Assembly (NCBI GenBank): GCA_963697965.1
Contig: OY969108.1
Span: 1,736,001 to 1,800,000 of the forward strand
Source: JAPLJC01 sp963697965
Lineage (GTDB): Bacteria; Desulfobacterota; Desulfobaccia; Desulfobaccales; 0-14-0-80-60-11
Direction of reading: 5' to 3'
DNA length: 64,000 nucleotides
Below, piece after piece: positions 61,615-64,000 of this stretch. A model generated the notes under the pieces. That model had not been told where the DNA came from. It saw nothing but the letters and a program-made list of their open reading frames with translations, and did no database searches. The position numbers and the translations under genes were made by a program. Numbering within the stretch: position 1 is the stretch's first letter; every line of letters starts with the position of its first letter.

Positions 61615-62817
61615 TCAAACCACGCCTTCCTGGCGCAAGGCGTCGATTTCCTCCTGAGTGTAGCCGAGGAGGGTGCAGAGCACCTCTGCCGTATGCTCGC
61701 CCAACAGCGGCGGATGCCTTTGGATTTGGCAGGGAGTTCGGGAAAATTTCATCGGGCTGGCCACCAGCTTCACCATACCTGCAGTGGGATGCGGCACTTC
61801 TACCACCATTTCCCGCTCTTTAACCTGGGGGTCGGCGAAGACCTTGTCCAGCGTGTTGATCGGGCCGCAGGGGATTTTCAAGTGGTCCAGTTGCTGCAAC
61901 CATTCGCCGCTGGTCTTCTCCAACATCTTCGCGGCGATGATAGGAATAAGCTCTTCCCGGTTAAGCACCCGCTGGGGGTTGGTGGCAAAGCGGGGGTCCT
62001 GGGCCAGGGGCTCGAGTCCGGCCAGAGAGCAGAAGTCACGCCACTGGCGGTCGTTTCCCACTGCCAGGGCGAAGTACACCCCGTCTGCGGCCTGGAAGGG
62101 TTCGTAGGGCACGATATTGGGGTGGCCGTTGCCGTACCGCCTGGGCAACTCCCCGGAAACCAGGTAATTGCTGCCCACATTGGCCAGCCAGGCGAGCGTC
62201 GCATCCAGGAGGGCGATGTCCAGGTACTGCCCCTCTCCGGTCAGGTCGCGGTGGCGCAGAGCCGCCAGAATGGCGCTCGTGGCAAAGAGGCCCGCGGTAA
62301 TGTCGACGATGGCCACCCCCACCTTCATGGGAGGGCCGTCCGGCTCTCCCGTAAAGCTCATGATTCCCCCCATCCCCTGAATCATGAAGTCATAGCCCGG
62401 CTTGTCCTTGTAGGGTCCATTCTGGCCGAAACCGGTAATGGAACAGTAGATGAGGCGCGGATTTTCCCGGCGCAAGTCCTGGTACCCCAGGCCCATTTTC
62501 TGCAAGGTGCCGACTTTGTAGTTTTCGATCAGCACATCGCTCCTCAAAGCGAGCTTTCTGATGATCTCCCGGCCTGGGGCCGTCTTCATATTCACGGTCA
62601 GGCTGCGCTTGTTGCGGTTGAGGCAAAGGTAATAAGCGGCTTCTCCGCCTGCTTCCGGGGGACCCCAGTGGCGCGTGTCGTCACCCGCTTGCGGAAGCTC
62701 CACCTTGATGACCTCCGCCCCCAGATCACCGAGCATCATGGAACAATAGGGCCCCGCCAGGACGCGGGAGAGATCCAATACCTTGATGTCGCTTAGCGGT
62801 TGCCGGTTCGCGGGCAT
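61615..62817 (-). CDS. CaiB/BaiF-family CoA transferase (class III)
   Basis: The 400-residue protein starts at ATG 62817 (ANRQPLSDIKVLDLSRVLAG) and has motifs VLAGPYCSMMLGDLGAEVIK, LNRNKRSLTVNMK, and the catalytic Asp in KPGYDFMIQGMGGIM. Class III enzymes move CoA between carboxylic acids, e.g. in carnitine, oxalate or aromatic compound metabolism. It could process the acyl-CoA from the liv/ior locus 4 kb away, but this is inference. The longer frame to 62964 is read from a dispersed repeat. Confidence 0.92.
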   Translation of the reverse strand: MPANRQPLSDIKVLDLSRVLAGPYCSMMLGDLGAEVIKVELPQAGDDTRHWGPPEAGGEAAYYLCLNRNKRSLTVNMKTAPGREIIRKLALRSDVLIENYKVGTLQKMGLGYQDLRRENPRLIYCSITGFGQNGPYKDKPGYDFMIQGMGGIMSFTGEPDGPPMKVGVAIVDITAGLFATSAILAALRHRDLTGEGQYLDIALLDATLAWLANVGSNYLVSGELPRRYGNGHPNIVPYEPFQAADGVYFALAVGNDRQWRDFCSLAGLEPLAQDPRFATNPQRVLNREELIPIIAAKMLEKTSGEWLQQLDHLKIPCGPINTLDKVFADPQVKEREMVVEVPHPTAGMVKLVASPMKFSRTPCQIQRHPPLLGEHTAEVLCTLLGYTQEEIDALRQEGVV

Positions 62818-63458
62818 GTCTTTATTTCCGGGTGGCTGATTTGGGCTTAAGGGCGCGGCAGCCCCTGGTTTGGTTTGCCCGGGGAAAATCCCGGGAGGTT
62901 TCCGTTCCTGGAGCCGGACCCTCTCATCAGCCGCATGATAGCATGAGTTTGCCTGAAAAAACACATCTACTCGGAAATTTTGGCTTATCAGCGCCTTTTC
63001 AGCAGAATCTTCCCGGGCGGGCCGCCTTTGCCGAGTTCCAGCGGACCCTCCAAGCTGGCGCGGAAAAAAAAATAATCCGCTGGAAAAAATTTTGTTGACA
63101 GTGGTCCAGGAGGTGTGCTACCCAGGGATTAACGTCAAGGCGCGGGGGGCGCAGGAAAATAGAACAGGGCGGCTTGGCGGCCTGATTATTCAGTGACACA
63201 TTCCGGATTGTTGTTTACCAAGGCCCCTCCCGGGCCGTGGGCCCGGGCTGAAGGCGCTGGAAAACGATCCAGCACCACCAAGTTTCAGGAACGGGCTTTC
63301 CAGGTGGCGCGCCGGCGCACCCGGTCCCTGAACCACTGTTTTACCGATGAGCCCAGTTTTGATCGTATCTTGTTCGGCACAACCCGAAGGCTCGGCAAAA
63401 ACTGGAGAAGACCCCGAAGTAAATTTACACAATTTTACGGAAATCACGGGGGGGGGCG
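62818..63458. other. Gene-free region with 70-bp repeat
   Basis: About 640 bases between the divergent CoA transferase and cytochrome genes. The 70-bp repeat lies at 62871-62941; the rest shows no convincing ORF or RNA motif. Confidence 0.4.
62871..62941. repeat. 70-bp dispersed repeat, copy 2
   Basis: Minus-strand copy of the repeat at 44690-44766, starting about 50 bp upstream of the CaiB start. It has an open frame MRLMRGSGSRNGNLPGFSPG that runs on for 9 more residues to a TAA. Confidence 0.75.
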
Positions 63459-64000
63459 ATGCGCAAAATTTTCATACCCGCACTGACTCTTGTCTTTCTA
63501 TTACTGGTTTTTCTTCTCGGTTTCTCAAAAGCACCGGCAAAAGCGGAGGACAAAAAGGGGAATGAAGGGTATGTAGGCGCGGAAATCTGCCAAACCTGCC
63601 ACGCCCAAGTGTATGACAACCTCGCCAAGACGTCTATGGGGGTCCTGTTTTTGAAGCACCCCCAAAACGCTGAGCAAAAACTTGGGTGCGAAACCTGCCA
63701 TGGACCGAGCGCAGCGCACGTCGCTTCCGGAGGCAAATCCCACGTGGGGCAGATTCGATTCACGCAGGGGACGACAACCCCGGCTTCCGTGCAGAACGGG
63801 GTCTGTCTCAAGTGCCATGAAAAGAGGGAGCGGCTTTTCTGGTCGGGCAGCCCTCATGACACCAACGCCATCACTTGCGTCAAGTGCCACGCGGTCCATA
63901 CGGGACCGGGAGCACTGGTCAAGAATCAACTGGCCCGTATGACCGTAGAGGATACGTGCGCTACCTGTCATAAAGAGCAAGTGCGCGCCGAGATGAAGTT
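63459..64000 (+). CDS. Multihaem cytochrome c (partial, 3' end outside window)
   Basis: The ATG at 63459 opens a frame that runs off the window (180 codons visible). A signal peptide (LTLVFLLLVFLLGFSKAPA) is followed by five CxxCH haem motifs: CQTCH, CETCH, CLKCH, CVKCH and CATCH. The start GNEGYVGAEICQTCHAQVYD fits DmsE/decahaem-type cytochromes used in extracellular or anaerobic respiration. The protein is periplasmic or outer-membrane-bound. Further haem motifs probably lie beyond the window. Confidence 0.9.
   Translation, partial: MRKIFIPALTLVFLLLVFLLGFSKAPAKAEDKKGNEGYVGAEICQTCHAQVYDNLAKTSMGVLFLKHPQNAEQKLGCETCHGPSAAHVASGGKSHVGQIRFTQGTTTPASVQNGVCLKCHEKRERLFWSGSPHDTNAITCVKCHAVHTGPGALVKNQLARMTVEDTCATCHKEQVRAEMK

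Noticed and set aside
61588..62796. 402-codon ORF opposite the CaiB/BaiF CoA transferase gene
   Set aside because: Antisense shadow; the CoA transferase on the minus strand has all catalytic motifs.
62871..62941. Hammerhead-like core (CTGATGAG...GAAAC) in the 70-bp repeat, minus strand
   Set aside because: Both copies have the CTGATGA and GAAA boxes, but the bases between do not fold into a stem II with the needed G-C closing pair in either copy, and no cleavage-site triplet with stem III pairing was found.

Overview
The window reads as a GC-rich chromosome (except for a few AT-rich patches) of a Gram-negative, probably strictly anaerobic bacterium. The most likely source is Desulfobacterota (former Deltaproteobacteria). 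Pointers are a tig-clpP-clpX-lon cluster followed by tRNA-Val and tRNA-Asp, a DUF1573 protein, a HEAT-repeat protein like those of Desulfovibrio, indolepyruvate:ferredoxin oxidoreductase (IorAB), a liv-type transporter joined to CoA ligation, a CaiB-type CoA transferase and a multihaem cytochrome c. The taxon is inferred from gene content only.

Layout. 1-30.8 kb is mostly housekeeping: hflX (partial), RDD protein, hisB, DUF1573 protein, a lipoprotein, a K+ channel with RCK domain, recJ, an AT-rich HTH/PD-(D/E)XK nuclease, an HpnN-like RND transporter with an MlaC/HpnM partner, ssb, a HEAT protein, pgeF, an amidotransferase, rlmN, a DksA-type protein, an overlapping moaC/dnaJ/unknown trio, an M18 aminopeptidase, tRNA-Leu, then tig-clpP-clpX-lon. 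31.1-48 kb is accessory. Two tRNAs are followed by a decayed IS3-family element, outer-membrane beta-barrel proteins, a six-helix channel, a group II intron remnant beside a broken acylase gene, two secreted Ntn acylases, a DUF2092/Gly-rich pair, a polytopic membrane protein and two glycosyltransferases. 48.2-58.4 kb is one metabolic locus on the minus strand: livH-iorA-iorB-livM-livG, then a livF-paaK gene fusion and livK. 58.6-64 kb holds small periplasmic proteins, a flavodoxin-like reductase, a lone receiver domain, a CaiB/BaiF CoA transferase and the start of a multihaem cytochrome.

How genes work together. The liv/ior/paaK locus suggests uptake of an aromatic or branched-chain compound and its conversion to an acyl-CoA. 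IorAB would act on 2-oxoacids and the PaaK half of the fusion on free aryl acids. Fusing the transporter ATPase to the CoA ligase suggests that import is linked to activation. The accessory segment combines secreted amide hydrolases with outer-membrane barrels.

Intergenic DNA is rich in repeats. There are short palindromes of several families, arrays with a 7-bp period whose unit differs from place to place and which often come as inverted pairs, a ~175-bp MITE-like repeat in two copies, and a ~70-bp repeat that carries a conserved reading frame and supplies the start of one gene. No CRISPR array, rRNA or convincing riboswitch was seen.
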